From contig JAFGMK010000031.1 of NCBI GenBank assembly GCA_016927565.1, positions 1 to 47,051 of the forward strand: a stretch of DNA of 47,051 nucleotides, written 5' to 3'. Both the position numbers and the translations under genes were made by a program. How positions within the stretch are numbered: position 1 is the stretch's first letter; every line of letters begins with the position of its first letter. The notes below the pieces were generated by a model. That model was not told the origin of the DNA. It saw nothing but the letters and a program-made list of their open reading frames with translations, and made no database searches. Below, one piece after another: positions 18,044 through 27,172 of this stretch. This DNA is from Minisyncoccota bacterium (lineage in GTDB: Bacteria; Patescibacteriota; Microgenomatia; PFEM01; JAFGMK01).

Positions 18044-19527
18044 AATCGGAAATCCAATTTACGACTGAAAAACTTCAAACCTAACCAGGTATAATACTTA
18101 AACTTTTCCCAGTCAGTCAATCCTTCTTTTAGTTTGCGCCAAACAAAATTTAATGACCAGAAAGAACTATAAAGCCCCCTTATCAAAGTCATAATCTCTT
18201 GATCGCTGATTGACGTTTTCATTATCGGCTCTTTCATATCATACCGCTCCCAATCAAGGGTTTTCAGCCAATTTTTTTTTCGGCACTCTTTAAAAAGAGG
18301 AGTCCCCGGATAAGGAATAACAATCGTCGCCTGAAGAGTATCCACCCAACCGTTTTTAAACAACTCCCGGGCCAGATTGAGAGTTTTAAGTGCTTCTTTC
18401 TTTGTCTCCCAAGGATAACCAATCATGACGGTCACATGTGGCCAGAGGCCGGCCTTTTTAGCCATTTTCGCCCCTGATTTTATTTGAACCACCTTAAGAT
18501 TTTTATTAAGTCGATCCAGAGTTTTTTGATTAGCTGACTCTAAACCATAAAGAATAAATCTAAAACCGGCCCTGGCCATCAAATAATAATCTGCCTGGCG
18601 AAGATTGTTATTAAAGCGCAGATTGCAATCAAGCTTAATTCGGCGGTTATAACCCCGCCTGATCATCCCCTGGCAAAATTCTCTCAGCCAATTTCCTACC
18701 GGAAAAGTACCGCTGTCATCCATAATCTCTCTTACCGGCCAATGATCGAGAACAAAACCAATTTCATCTAAAGCTCTTTTCGGAGACATTACCCGGAAGT
18801 CCCGGCCCGGATAAAGAGTCGTCCAGCTGCAAAACGAACATTTTCCCCACCAGCAATCCCGTCCTAACATAGTATAAGTTCCCGGATTTCGGCTGTAATT
18901 GCTGTTTTTATAGGCATATAGTTTCCACCGGGTTAAATCTCGATCAATAAACGGCAATTCGTCTAGGTTATGGTTCAATCTAAACCTTCCGGTATTTTTT
19001 ATTACCTTTGATTTTTCTCCTTTATTTTTTAAACCTTTTCTTTCCTGATACCATATTCCCGGCTCCAATTTGTCTTTTTTGGTCAGATAGTTGACCAGAT
19101 TTAGCAATAAAAAATCATAATCGCCGCCGGTTAAACAAAAATCAACCATTGAGTTTTTAAATGATTCTTCCGGCAAAGCGGTCACATGATCACCGACCAG
19201 AACAATTTTTAGTTTCCGGTTTTTGGTTTTCAGTTTATTTATTATCCGCCAGTGGCGTTTAATAACCGGGGTTTTAGTTTCAATCATCATCAAATCAGGT
19301 TTCTTTTTTTCAAGCTCCTCCTGCCATTCTTTAAAAGTTTGTCCGCCGGCGATCCCATCCAGCCAGCAAACTTGGTGGCCAGCTTTCTCAAGCAAAGTTG
19401 CCGCATAAGCCGGCACCACCGGATAGGCGTTCCATGGCTGTTTTGCCCATTGAAATTGACGGTTTTGGCCCAAAAGGGGTATTCCTTTTACCGACTCAAG
19501 CGGCGGATAGGCAATCGCTATCTTCAT
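18040..19527 (-). CDS. B12-binding-domain radical SAM protein
   Basis: MKIAIAYPPLESVKGIPLLGQ, KIVLVGDHVTALPEESF, LGRDCWWGKCSFCSW cluster motif. ATG at 19527 preferred over the ORF-track GTG at 19545. Confidence 0.88.
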   Translation of the reverse strand: MKIAIAYPPLESVKGIPLLGQNRQFQWAKQPWNAYPVVPAYAATLLEKAGHQVCWLDGIAGGQTFKEWQEELEKKKPDLMMIETKTPVIKRHWRIINKLKTKNRKLKIVLVGDHVTALPEESFKNSMVDFCLTGGDYDFLLLNLVNYLTKKDKLEPGIWYQERKGLKNKGEKSKVIKNTGRFRLNHNLDELPFIDRDLTRWKLYAYKNSNYSRNPGTYTMLGRDCWWGKCSFCSWTTLYPGRDFRVMSPKRALDEIGFVLDHWPVREIMDDSGTFPVGNWLREFCQGMIRRGYNRRIKLDCNLRFNNNLRQADYYLMARAGFRFILYGLESANQKTLDRLNKNLKVVQIKSGAKMAKKAGLWPHVTVMIGYPWETKKEALKTLNLARELFKNGWVDTLQATIVIPYPGTPLFKECRKKNWLKTLDWERYDMKEPIMKTSISDQEIMTLIRGLYSSFWSLNFVWRKLKEGLTDWEKFKYYTWLGLKFFSRKLDFRL

Positions 19528-19535
19528 CACTTTTG

Positions 19536-19544
19536 AGTATAACA
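19536..19544 (-). promoter_or_regulatory. Putative extended -10 promoter (TGTTATACT), possibly leaderless for 18040-19527
   Basis: On the minus strand TGT-TATACT ends 8 nt before the ATG at 19527. Confidence 0.4.
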
Positions 19545-19593
19545 CGAACAGGAAAAATCAGATTTTGTCAGAAGTTTGATTCATGGTCGCCAG

Positions 19594-20625
19594 TTAACCC
19601 CCCAAATATTGACCTTTTTTTCGATCCACCTGATGAGGAACTACCCCTAAATCCTTTTGAAAGTAACCCACCGGAAAAAGCAGGCCGTACCAAAGATGGG
19701 TTAAAAAAATCGCCGCCATTACCAGAAAAACCAGGAAAAAATTCCGCTCTTTTAAAAAAACCTCTGTTCCGGAAAGTATCAAACAGAAAAAATAGATCCC
19801 CAAACCAAGCAAATAGAAGATTCTCACCCCTGCCGAAAACCAGGAAAAAATTCCTCCCAGGAACAAAAAACAAACAAAAAGCGTCGGCGCCCAATAGCCA
19901 AATCGGAAAGAAGTGGCGGGAAACTTTTTGGCAAAGAATCCTCTTCTTAGGGCATAACGGCTGATTTGTTTTAAATGAGGGATCATTATCAACCGGCGAT
20001 GGTGATAAACCAAAACCCCGGGATCATAAATAATTTTATGATGGCGATCTTTGGTTATTTCAAAACAAAGTTTAGTATCCTCGCCGGGCCAGTGGTTAAC
20101 ATCAAAACCGCCGACTTCTAAAAAAACCTTCTTTTTAATTAAAAGATTAACCGAAGGATAATCATCAACCATCCGCCGGCGGCTGATCTTATTCCGATAG
20201 GTACCGGCACCACCACTACCGAGCCAGCTGGCAAAAACCCAACCGGAGGCTTTTTGGTAAAGATTATCCCCCGGCGGGGTTAAGCACGGACCACAGACTC
20301 CAACAATCTCTTCTTTGCCAGCCGCCTCAGCATCTTCAAAAACTCGGAGGGCATTTTGCAGCCAATCCCGGCTGGGATAAGAATCATCATCCAGAAAAGC
20401 CAGAATTTCCCCCCGGGCTTTTTCAGCACCTAAATTCCGCTTATAAGCCGGCCCGGGCTTAAGACTGGCAATTACTTTAGCTTTCTTAATCCTCTCTTTT
20501 CGATCGGTAACAACAATCAGCTCAAAACTCTTTAATGATTGCTTTTCAAGATGAGCAATTGTTTGTTTGAGATAGGCGGTGGCTGTCCTAACCGGAATGA
20601 TAACCGAAACAAAAATCTTTTTCAT
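19594..20625 (-). CDS. Glycosyltransferase family 2, membrane-anchored C-terminus
   Basis: FVSVIIPVRTATAYLKQTIAHLEKQSLKSFELIVVTD; GEILAFLDDDSYPSRDWL; C-terminal hydrophobic helices. Confidence 0.9.
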   Translation of the reverse strand: MKKIFVSVIIPVRTATAYLKQTIAHLEKQSLKSFELIVVTDRKERIKKAKVIASLKPGPAYKRNLGAEKARGEILAFLDDDSYPSRDWLQNALRVFEDAEAAGKEEIVGVCGPCLTPPGDNLYQKASGWVFASWLGSGGAGTYRNKISRRRMVDDYPSVNLLIKKKVFLEVGGFDVNHWPGEDTKLCFEITKDRHHKIIYDPGVLVYHHRRLIMIPHLKQISRYALRRGFFAKKFPATSFRFGYWAPTLFVCFLFLGGIFSWFSAGVRIFYLLGLGIYFFCLILSGTEVFLKERNFFLVFLVMAAIFLTHLWYGLLFPVGYFQKDLGVVPHQVDRKKGQYLGG

Positions 20626-21413
20626 TTTTGAAAACTTAGGTTTGGATCAAGTAACTGCTGGCGTTTATGGTAGCTGTCGTAATAACGAAGTATTCTTAAG
20701 CGATAAATAATTGCCAGGGAATCTTGCAGAGCCCGGGCCATCTCCCTCAAGGTATTAGCGTGAGTCAAATCTTCGACCCGGTAATTAATCTTTACCGGCG
20801 CCTCAAAGATTCTCCTAAAACCCAAATGATGAGCGACGGTTAAGATTTCCAGATCAAAAGCGTAGCGTTTTACCAAAAGTCGAGGCAAAACTGCTTTTAA
20901 AACCTCCCGCCGGAAAATTTTCAAACCAGCCTGGGTATCGGTAATATTCAAACCGGTAAAGAACCTAACAAATAACTGATAAAGCCGGCTGATAATTCGC
21001 CGGTTTAGCGGATAATCAATTTGGGAAGCCGGATGTCTTTTCGAACCGACAATAATATCCGCCCGATACCATTCCATATGCTCCAGAACCATACTGATTC
21101 CGTTGGGATCAATCTCCATTCCGGCATCAATAAAAGCAATCAAGTCTCCCCGGGATCGGGCCATGCCATAACGCACTGCATAGCCCTTGCCTTTATTTCC
21201 CTGATAACCGACTATTTTTAAGTTTTTAGAGTGGATTTCCCTGGCCTTTTCAAAAGTTTTATCAACCCGGCCGTCAACTACGCAGATAATTTCATAATCA
21301 TAACGGATTTGTTCTAGAACCTTCTCAATCCGCCGCAAATCTTTCTTGATCGTCTTTTCCTGTCTATAGGCCGGCACGATAATTGAAAGAAGTAGTTTTT
21401 TTTCTTTTTTCAT
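20622..21413 (-). CDS. Glycosyltransferase family 2, dolichol-phosphate mannosyltransferase (DPM1)-like
   Basis: LLLSIIVPAYRQEKTIKKDL...EIICVVDG...GDLIAFIDAGMEIDP...FFTGLNITDTQAGLKIFRREVL. ATG at 21413 preferred (ORF track 21443). Confidence 0.9.
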   Translation of the reverse strand: MKKEKKLLLSIIVPAYRQEKTIKKDLRRIEKVLEQIRYDYEIICVVDGRVDKTFEKAREIHSKNLKIVGYQGNKGKGYAVRYGMARSRGDLIAFIDAGMEIDPNGISMVLEHMEWYRADIIVGSKRHPASQIDYPLNRRIISRLYQLFVRFFTGLNITDTQAGLKIFRREVLKAVLPRLLVKRYAFDLEILTVAHHLGFRRIFEAPVKINYRVEDLTHANTLREMARALQDSLAIIYRLRILRYYDSYHKRQQLLDPNLSFQK

Positions 21414-21456
21414 TTTTTTGCCTTCCAGAATCGGAAAATACAACCCGAAAGGCGAT

Positions 21457-22266
21457 CTAATTAAAACGGGCTTCTTTTAAAGCCATTTGACATCGGCAAG
21501 TAACTTTTCTCGGCCAATTCTCAATCATCGCCGCAATTATTTTCTTCACCAAATTAATTTTCTTTTTAAAGACCCTGATTACTTCCTGAGCAGAAACCGG
21601 CCGCACCTGCCCTCCAGCTACAAGTCCGGCATCATAATCAGTTGAAACTGCAATGGCGCAATAACACATCTCTTTTTCTCGAGCCAAAACCACTTCCGGA
21701 TATTCGGTCATGTTAACCGCCTCCCAACCCATCCCGGTAAACCAAACCGATTCCGCCGCAGTTGAAAATCTAGGCCCTTGAATTATCACCACGGTTCCTT
21801 TCTCGTGAACTTTTTGGCCAAATTTTTTAATCTGGTTAATGGCCAGGCTTCTTAACTGAGGGCAATAGGGAAAAGCAGTTGAAATGTGGGTCACCGCCGG
21901 CCCGTCATAAAAAGTATCATCCCGACCGCCGGTACGATCTACAAACTGATCCAAAACCAGCAAATCGCCCGGCCTGATCTTTTTTTGAAGCGAACCAACT
22001 GCATGGGAAGTAATAATCCGGGAAACTCCCAACGACTTTAACGCCCAAATATTAGCCCGATAATTAATTCGATGAGGAGGAATAGTGTGAGTTTTGCTAT
22101 GACGAGGCAGAAAAGCCACTTTCCTACCGGCAATTTTACCTAAGCCGAGACTGTCCGAAGGCGGCCCAAAAGGTGTTTTCATCTTAATTTCAGTCAAATC
22201 AGTTGCCAAATCATAAAAGCCCGAACCGCCGATAATTCCGATTTCAGCCTGAAAATCCTTTTGCAT
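21457..22266 (-). CDS. mtnP: S-methyl-5'-thioadenosine phosphorylase (MTAP/PNP family)
   Basis: EIGIIGGSGFYDL; TPFGPPSDSLGLGKIAGRKVAFLPRHSKTHTIPPHRINYRANIWALKSLGV; GWEAVNMTEYPEVVLAREKEMCYCAIAVSTDYDAG. Confidence 0.93.
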   Translation of the reverse strand: MQKDFQAEIGIIGGSGFYDLATDLTEIKMKTPFGPPSDSLGLGKIAGRKVAFLPRHSKTHTIPPHRINYRANIWALKSLGVSRIITSHAVGSLQKKIRPGDLLVLDQFVDRTGGRDDTFYDGPAVTHISTAFPYCPQLRSLAINQIKKFGQKVHEKGTVVIIQGPRFSTAAESVWFTGMGWEAVNMTEYPEVVLAREKEMCYCAIAVSTDYDAGLVAGGQVRPVSAQEVIRVFKKKINLVKKIIAAMIENWPRKVTCRCQMALKEARFN

Positions 22267-22267
22267 T

Positions 22268-22786
22268 CTACCGCGGGTAACTAATCAAGGAAAAAAGCTG
22301 ATAGCCGGCCAGCTTCTTCCTTCCTGACAAATAATCAAGGATAACTAAAAAGGCAACACCGACAACCTTCCCTTTTAATTTTTCTACCAGCCTAGCGGTT
22401 GCTTTCATTGTTCCGCCGGTTGCCAAAACATCATCAACCAGCAAAACTCTTTCGCCCGGCTTGATTGAATCCCGACGGATTTCAAGAACAGCCCGACCAT
22501 ACTCCAGGTCGTATTTCACCGACTCTGTTTTCGGCGGCAGTTTGCCTTTCTTTCTCACCATCACCAGCCCTGCTCCCAGCTGATAAGCCAAAGCTCCGGC
22601 TAAAATAAAACCTCGGGCGTCAACCCCAACCACTTTGTCAATTGATTGACTCTTAAATTCGGAAACAAAACGATCAATCGCCAACCGAAAAGTTTTTTTA
22701 TCCTCCAGTAACGGGCCGATATCACGAAAGACAATTCCTTTCTGGGGAAAATCTAAGACATCCCTGATTCTTTTTTTAAAATCCAC
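22268..22786 (-). CDS. apt: Adenine phosphoribosyltransferase
   Basis: IRDVLDFPQKGIVFRDIGPLLEDKKTFRLAIDRF; GVDARGFILAGALAYQLGAGLVMVRKKGKLP; VLLVDDVLATGGTMKA PRPP motif. Confidence 0.95.
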   Translation of the reverse strand: MDFKKRIRDVLDFPQKGIVFRDIGPLLEDKKTFRLAIDRFVSEFKSQSIDKVVGVDARGFILAGALAYQLGAGLVMVRKKGKLPPKTESVKYDLEYGRAVLEIRRDSIKPGERVLLVDDVLATGGTMKATARLVEKLKGKVVGVAFLVILDYLSGRKKLAGYQLFSLISYPR

Positions 22787-24057
22787 CGGCTCTTATCTCC
22801 TAAAAAGGAATATATCATTAAGATTAGCAGGAGTAAACCACAAATACCGATCGAGATTGTAACTACCTGAACCAGGCTTTGATGAAAAAAAAGAATCAAT
22901 ACCAGCTGGGCCAGAGCCGCCCAAAGAGAAAAAAAGACCGGCCGATAATGGGAAATTGAAAGAAAGAATTGAGAAATCATGTAAGCCAGAGAATAAGCGC
23001 TTAAAAACAAGGCAAAAAGAGGCAGGTGTTCAGCCGCCGCTAAATATTCCAAACCAAAAAGAAGCTTCACCATCAGGCCCGGCCAAAGAAAATAACTACT
23101 GCCAATTCCCAGACAAACTAAAAAGCTTAAGAAAAGAGCCAAAAGAAAAAGCCGGCGGCAACTCTTGCCGGCGGCAAACCGGCCGGAAATAAGCGGAAAC
23201 ATGGCCAGCGTAATCGGCGCACAGGCAAAAGGAATAATTTTTCCCAGAACCGCCAGAGAGGCATAAAAACCAGCTTCCTGGCCGGAAAGAAAATGTCTGG
23301 CCAAAACCACATCCGTTGTGTAAAGCGAAGTAAAAGCCAAAGTCAAAACCAAAAACGGCCAAGCCTGTTTGACTAATTGGCCCAGATTTAGTTTGGTCAT
23401 CCGACGGTGGCGATCAATCACCAATCGCCTAATCAGAAAAATACTCAAAGAAAGAGCCAATAACGAACCAAAAACAGAGGACAAAGAAGCGCCAAATACC
23501 CGCCACCCCCATTTTACCAGCAAAACAGCAATCAAAACTCTTCCCCAATTGCCGATCACATTAACCAAAGAAACAGGCCAAAACTTTAAAAATGCCTGCA
23601 GTGTAGCCGAATTAATTCCTACTAAAACGGCCAGATAGGAACTGGCCAAAACCGTCATAATTAATCCCAAAGACTCCAAATGAAGAAAATCCTTCAGCCA
23701 GGGTGAAATAAAAAAAAGGGGAAGATAGACCGCCAGGGCCAATTTACTTATCCGGCGGTAAAGCGAATAATAAAAAGCCATTGCTTTCCCTGCCTCGCCG
23801 CGCCCCCGGAATTCGGACATTTTCTTGATCTGAACTAAACTGAGCGCCCCCAGGGGGATGGCCAGAAAATACAATAGGGAAATTAATGACTCCAGCGCGC
23901 CGTAATCAACCGGACCAAGCATCCGGCCCATCAACAAATGGAAAAGATAATTGCCGAGATTAGCTAAAAAACTACCGATTAAAAGACTGGTACTGCCCTG
24001 AACCAGTTGATTTTTCAACAATCTTAAAACGATTTTTTTTGCCTTTTTTCCCATCAA
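22753..24057 (-). CDS. Polysaccharide biosynthesis/flippase membrane protein (Wzx-like, MOP superfamily)
   Basis: GSTSLLIGSFLANLGNYLFHLLMGRMLGPVDYGALESLISLLYFL N-terminus, about 12-14 hydrophobic segments. Overlaps apt by 34 nt. Confidence 0.87.
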   Translation of the reverse strand: MMGKKAKKIVLRLLKNQLVQGSTSLLIGSFLANLGNYLFHLLMGRMLGPVDYGALESLISLLYFLAIPLGALSLVQIKKMSEFRGRGEAGKAMAFYYSLYRRISKLALAVYLPLFFISPWLKDFLHLESLGLIMTVLASSYLAVLVGINSATLQAFLKFWPVSLVNVIGNWGRVLIAVLLVKWGWRVFGASLSSVFGSLLALSLSIFLIRRLVIDRHRRMTKLNLGQLVKQAWPFLVLTLAFTSLYTTDVVLARHFLSGQEAGFYASLAVLGKIIPFACAPITLAMFPLISGRFAAGKSCRRLFLLALFLSFLVCLGIGSSYFLWPGLMVKLLFGLEYLAAAEHLPLFALFLSAYSLAYMISQFFLSISHYRPVFFSLWAALAQLVLILFFHQSLVQVVTISIGICGLLLLILMIYSFLGDKSRWILKKESGMS

Positions 24058-24064
24058 TTACTCT

Positions 24065-25225
24065 CTAGCTGATCCAATAACCCTGGCTGAAAAAGAATTG
24101 GCAAACAAAAAATAAAATCAATGAGAGAAAAAAATAAACCTTGACCCAAAAAGATTTTTTTTCAAAGATCTGGGCCAGGATAATGAAACCCGGGAAAAGA
24201 ACTAAAACATAACGGGGCAAAGAGGAAAAAGTTCCGGTCAGAGTCGGCGTTAAGAAGGCTAAAAAGGCGAAAACCAGATAACCAGGATTCATTTTTTTAA
24301 AATAAGCCAAAATATTCAAACCCAGGAACAAACAAGCTGAAAACAATTCCAGCCAGACGGTAAAATAGAGCGGACTGTTTTTTTGACAAGTGACTATCAT
24401 TTTCAGATAACGCCAAAAAACCTGATAAAGAATGATTATCTTTCCGCCCGATCTTTGGGCTCCGAACTGAGGCTGAACATGAACGAAAAGCAAAGGATCC
24501 GCAAATTGCCGGTTCAGCCAGAGCATATAAAAAACCAGCCCCAAAGAAGAAACTACCACCACCCAACCGGCCAGCAGAAAAAGATAAATCTTAGATCGCT
24601 GGTTCTTTTTTTGTTGAAGCCAGATCTCAGACAAAAGTGCCGGAACTAAAAAAATCCCCACCAGACGAGTTCCCGAGGCAAGTGCAGCGGTCAAAGGGGC
24701 CAATCCCCAACGGCCGGTTCTGGCCCAATAAAAAGTCAAGAGAATTAACAACAGGAAAAAAGCTTCCGTATATAAGGCAGTAAAATAAAAAGAAGTGGGG
24801 AAAAGCAACAAAAAAACAATCGCCCGCCGGGCAATTGTTTTTTTATAATCAAGCCGAACTAATTTGTAAAATATCAATAATGAAAGCCAAAGAGAAAAAA
24901 AAGAAATTAACCAGCCAGCCAAAAGAAATTCTCCTCCAAACCAGCGGCCCAGACAGCTGATCAGTTTCGGGTAAAGAGGAAAAAAAGCCTGCTGATAAAG
25001 ACCGTAATTGTTTCGGGCGATTGAAAGATAATGAACCCCGTCAAAATTAGCCCGCCGCCAAAGCAATTTTGGTTTTTGACCGCTATCGGCAAAAACAAAA
25101 GAATCCTTCGGCTGAACAAAAAAATGGCCAATGGCAAAATTTAAAAAAACCAGCGCCTGAAAAATCAAAAAAATTAAAAAAATAAAGTTTCTTCTTTTAA
25201 GATAAAACTTTTTCATAGACTTCAA
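24065..25225 (-). CDS. Integral membrane mannosyltransferase, PIG-V-like (GT-C)
   Basis: LWRRANFDGVHYLSIARNNYGLYQQAFFPLYPKLI; LLFPTSFYFTALYTEAFFLLLILLTFYWARTGRW; multispanning. Confidence 0.82.
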   Translation of the reverse strand: MKSMKKFYLKRRNFIFLIFLIFQALVFLNFAIGHFFVQPKDSFVFADSGQKPKLLWRRANFDGVHYLSIARNNYGLYQQAFFPLYPKLISCLGRWFGGEFLLAGWLISFFSLWLSLLIFYKLVRLDYKKTIARRAIVFLLLFPTSFYFTALYTEAFFLLLILLTFYWARTGRWGLAPLTAALASGTRLVGIFLVPALLSEIWLQQKKNQRSKIYLFLLAGWVVVVSSLGLVFYMLWLNRQFADPLLFVHVQPQFGAQRSGGKIIILYQVFWRYLKMIVTCQKNSPLYFTVWLELFSACLFLGLNILAYFKKMNPGYLVFAFLAFLTPTLTGTFSSLPRYVLVLFPGFIILAQIFEKKSFWVKVYFFLSLILFFVCQFFFSQGYWIS

Positions 25226-26234
25226 TTGTTTCCCGAGCTGTTTTTTCCCAGGAAAATTTTTCTGACTGAACTAAGCCCTTGCCAATCAATTCTTCCCTTT
25301 TTTTAGAACTTTCCCAAACTAGTTTAATCCCTGAAGCCAGTTCGGGCCCGGGCTTGACTAAAAGAGCCGCCTTACCGCAAATTTCCGGCAAACTCGCCAC
25401 CCCGGTTGCCACTACCGGACAACCACAAGCCATAGCCTCAAGCACGGGTAAGCCAAACCCTTCATAAAACGAAGGCTGGCAATAACAGACCGCCAGATTG
25501 TAAAGTCCAACCAGTTCCGTTTCCGGAACATAGCCTAATCGCCTGATTCGAGGATCTCGACCATATTCTCCGATTAATCTTTTCAAGGGTTGATTTTCAG
25601 GATGGTGAGAATTAAAATCTTCAGACTGCGCCTGTTTGCCAACAATCACTAAATTAATCCCAAGCTGCCGGCAAGCTGAAGCTAAACCCAAAACATTCTT
25701 ATTATAACCGACATCACCCACATACAAAACAAACTTCTCCGGCAAATGATACTTTCTTCTCAATTCGGAAACCCAGATTCCCGTCTTAAGCTTTTTAAAT
25801 TCTCTTCCCGGTGCTAAATGGATTGCCCGAATTTTGTCTTCCGAAATTTTCAGAATTTTCATAATGTCCTTTTTTGAAGCCCCGGAATCGGTGATGATTG
25901 CTGCTGCCTGAAAAATCAGTTTTTTTTGGATGAGAAAACGAACTCTCCCCTTCAACCCCGGAGGATAATGCCGAGGAAAAACTAAAGGGATCAAGTCGTG
26001 GACTGTCACCACCATCTTCTTTTTCGGAAAAAGGGGCAGGGTAAAAAAGAAAGGATCGAAAAAAGGATAGTGAATTAAATCAGCCTCTCTGATTTCTTCG
26101 GCCCGGGTCGTCAGAAGAAACTGGTTTTTCCCCTGGTTTTTTTTTAAAGCCCCAACAAGACAGCGGGTGTAACTTCCTATCCCCCGAAAACGATGGTTAT
26201 TTGTCAAGGGACTGATGTCAATTGCAACTTTCAT
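25197..26234 (-). CDS. Glycosyltransferase family 4
   Basis: MKVAIDISPLTNNHRFRGIGSYTRCLVGAL; VLYVGDVGYNKNVLGLASACRQL; PSFYEGFGLPVLEAMACGCPVVATGVASLPEICGKAALLVKP. Confidence 0.95.
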   Translation of the reverse strand: MKVAIDISPLTNNHRFRGIGSYTRCLVGALKKNQGKNQFLLTTRAEEIREADLIHYPFFDPFFFTLPLFPKKKMVVTVHDLIPLVFPRHYPPGLKGRVRFLIQKKLIFQAAAIITDSGASKKDIMKILKISEDKIRAIHLAPGREFKKLKTGIWVSELRRKYHLPEKFVLYVGDVGYNKNVLGLASACRQLGINLVIVGKQAQSEDFNSHHPENQPLKRLIGEYGRDPRIRRLGYVPETELVGLYNLAVCYCQPSFYEGFGLPVLEAMACGCPVVATGVASLPEICGKAALLVKPGPELASGIKLVWESSKKREELIGKGLVQSEKFSWEKTARETIEVYEKVLS

Positions 26235-26262
26235 CTTTCCTGCTTGGTTTTCTGATTAAATT

Positions 26263-26297
26263 CACCCCGGAAGTGCAATATCCGCCACCTCGGGGTG
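26263..26297. promoter_or_regulatory. Stem-loop in an intergenic gap (5' UTR element or terminator-like)
   Basis: Minus strand: CACCCCG-AGGTG-GCGGATATTG-CACTT-C-CGGGGTG: 7 bp outer and 5 bp inner stem (one G-U), single C bulge, 10-nt loop. Confidence 0.5.
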
Positions 26298-26310
26298 TTT
26301 ATTCTTTCGC

Positions 26311-27114
26311 CTAAATCCAGTCTTTTTTTATTGACCGCTGATGATTCTTCCGCCGGCATTCCCAATACTTAACAAAGGCCAAAAAATGATGCATTCCGGA
26401 AAAAAAAGCAAAAACAAAACCCGGAAAGCCGTCCTGAAAGCCCCGATGGCGGAAATACAAAGAAAAGAAAGTCCCCAAGGGTTTCAGCAATAAAAAATTG
26501 GGGAAACTGATGAGATTAATTTTAACCGCTGCTTTCTGGAGATTGGCCGCTTCAAGCGTGGAATAACGATTTTCGCGGGTCAGATAACGGGTAAAACTAG
26601 GGCTGGCCAAATGAAGAAGATCATTTTTCAGCCAACCCACCTGACCGTCAATTTTAATCTGTTCATGAACTGAAACTTCCGGATGCCAGCCTTTGTCTTT
26701 TTTAAACAGTCTGATTACCGGATCCGGATACTGCCCCCCCTTAGTCAAAAAACGGCCGAGAAAAAAATTCTTCCGTTTAAGCCAATAACCCACTGCCTCA
26801 CCGGATTGCCACTTTTTAACCAATCCTTTTATTTCTTCAGTCAATAAAGGGCTCACTCTTTCGTCAGCATCCAAAACCAAAATCCAATCTCCCGAACAAG
26901 CCTTTATCGCCTTGTTTTTATTGATATGGAACATCGGTTCGGGTCTGGTTTTTATAACCCTGGCGCCCTGCTCTCTCGCAATCTGCCGAGTTTTATCCCG
27001 AGACGAACCATCAACGACTATAACCTCATCTGCCAGCTGAGCAACTGATTGAAGACAATCCTTAATGTTATCCTCTTCGTTAAAAGTGGCAATTGCCACT
27101 GAAATTTTAATCAT
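26311..27114 (-). CDS. Glycosyltransferase family 2 (WaaE/KdtX-like)
   Basis: KISVAIATFNEEDNIKDCLQSVAQLADEVIVVDGSSRDKTRQIA; GDWILVLDADERVSPLL; GRFLTKGGQYPDPVIRLFKKDKGWHPEVSVHEQI. Confidence 0.93.
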   Translation of the reverse strand: MIKISVAIATFNEEDNIKDCLQSVAQLADEVIVVDGSSRDKTRQIAREQGARVIKTRPEPMFHINKNKAIKACSGDWILVLDADERVSPLLTEEIKGLVKKWQSGEAVGYWLKRKNFFLGRFLTKGGQYPDPVIRLFKKDKGWHPEVSVHEQIKIDGQVGWLKNDLLHLASPSFTRYLTRENRYSTLEAANLQKAAVKINLISFPNFLLLKPLGTFFSLYFRHRGFQDGFPGFVFAFFSGMHHFLAFVKYWECRRKNHQRSIKKDWI

Positions 27115-27144
27115 TTTTTGCCTTTTTGTTGAGCCGTCTCAATC

Positions 27145-27172
27145 ATTATACTTTAAAGCTCGGCAATCTCAA
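27145..27172 (-). promoter_or_regulatory. Putative promoter for 26311-27114
   Basis: Minus strand TTGAGA-N16-TATAAT, overlapping the 3' end of the preceding GT39-like gene. Confidence 0.5.

Noticed and set aside
19398-19964. 188 aa plus-strand ORF
   Set aside because: Lies antisense to well-supported GT2 and radical SAM genes; Pro/Lys/Asn-rich low-complexity translation is the shadow of the opposite strand.
22753-22786. 34-nt overlap of the flippase and apt as a possible assembly error
   Set aside because: Both translations stay intact through the overlap and similar overlaps occur at many junctions in this locus; an internal apt start is also possible.
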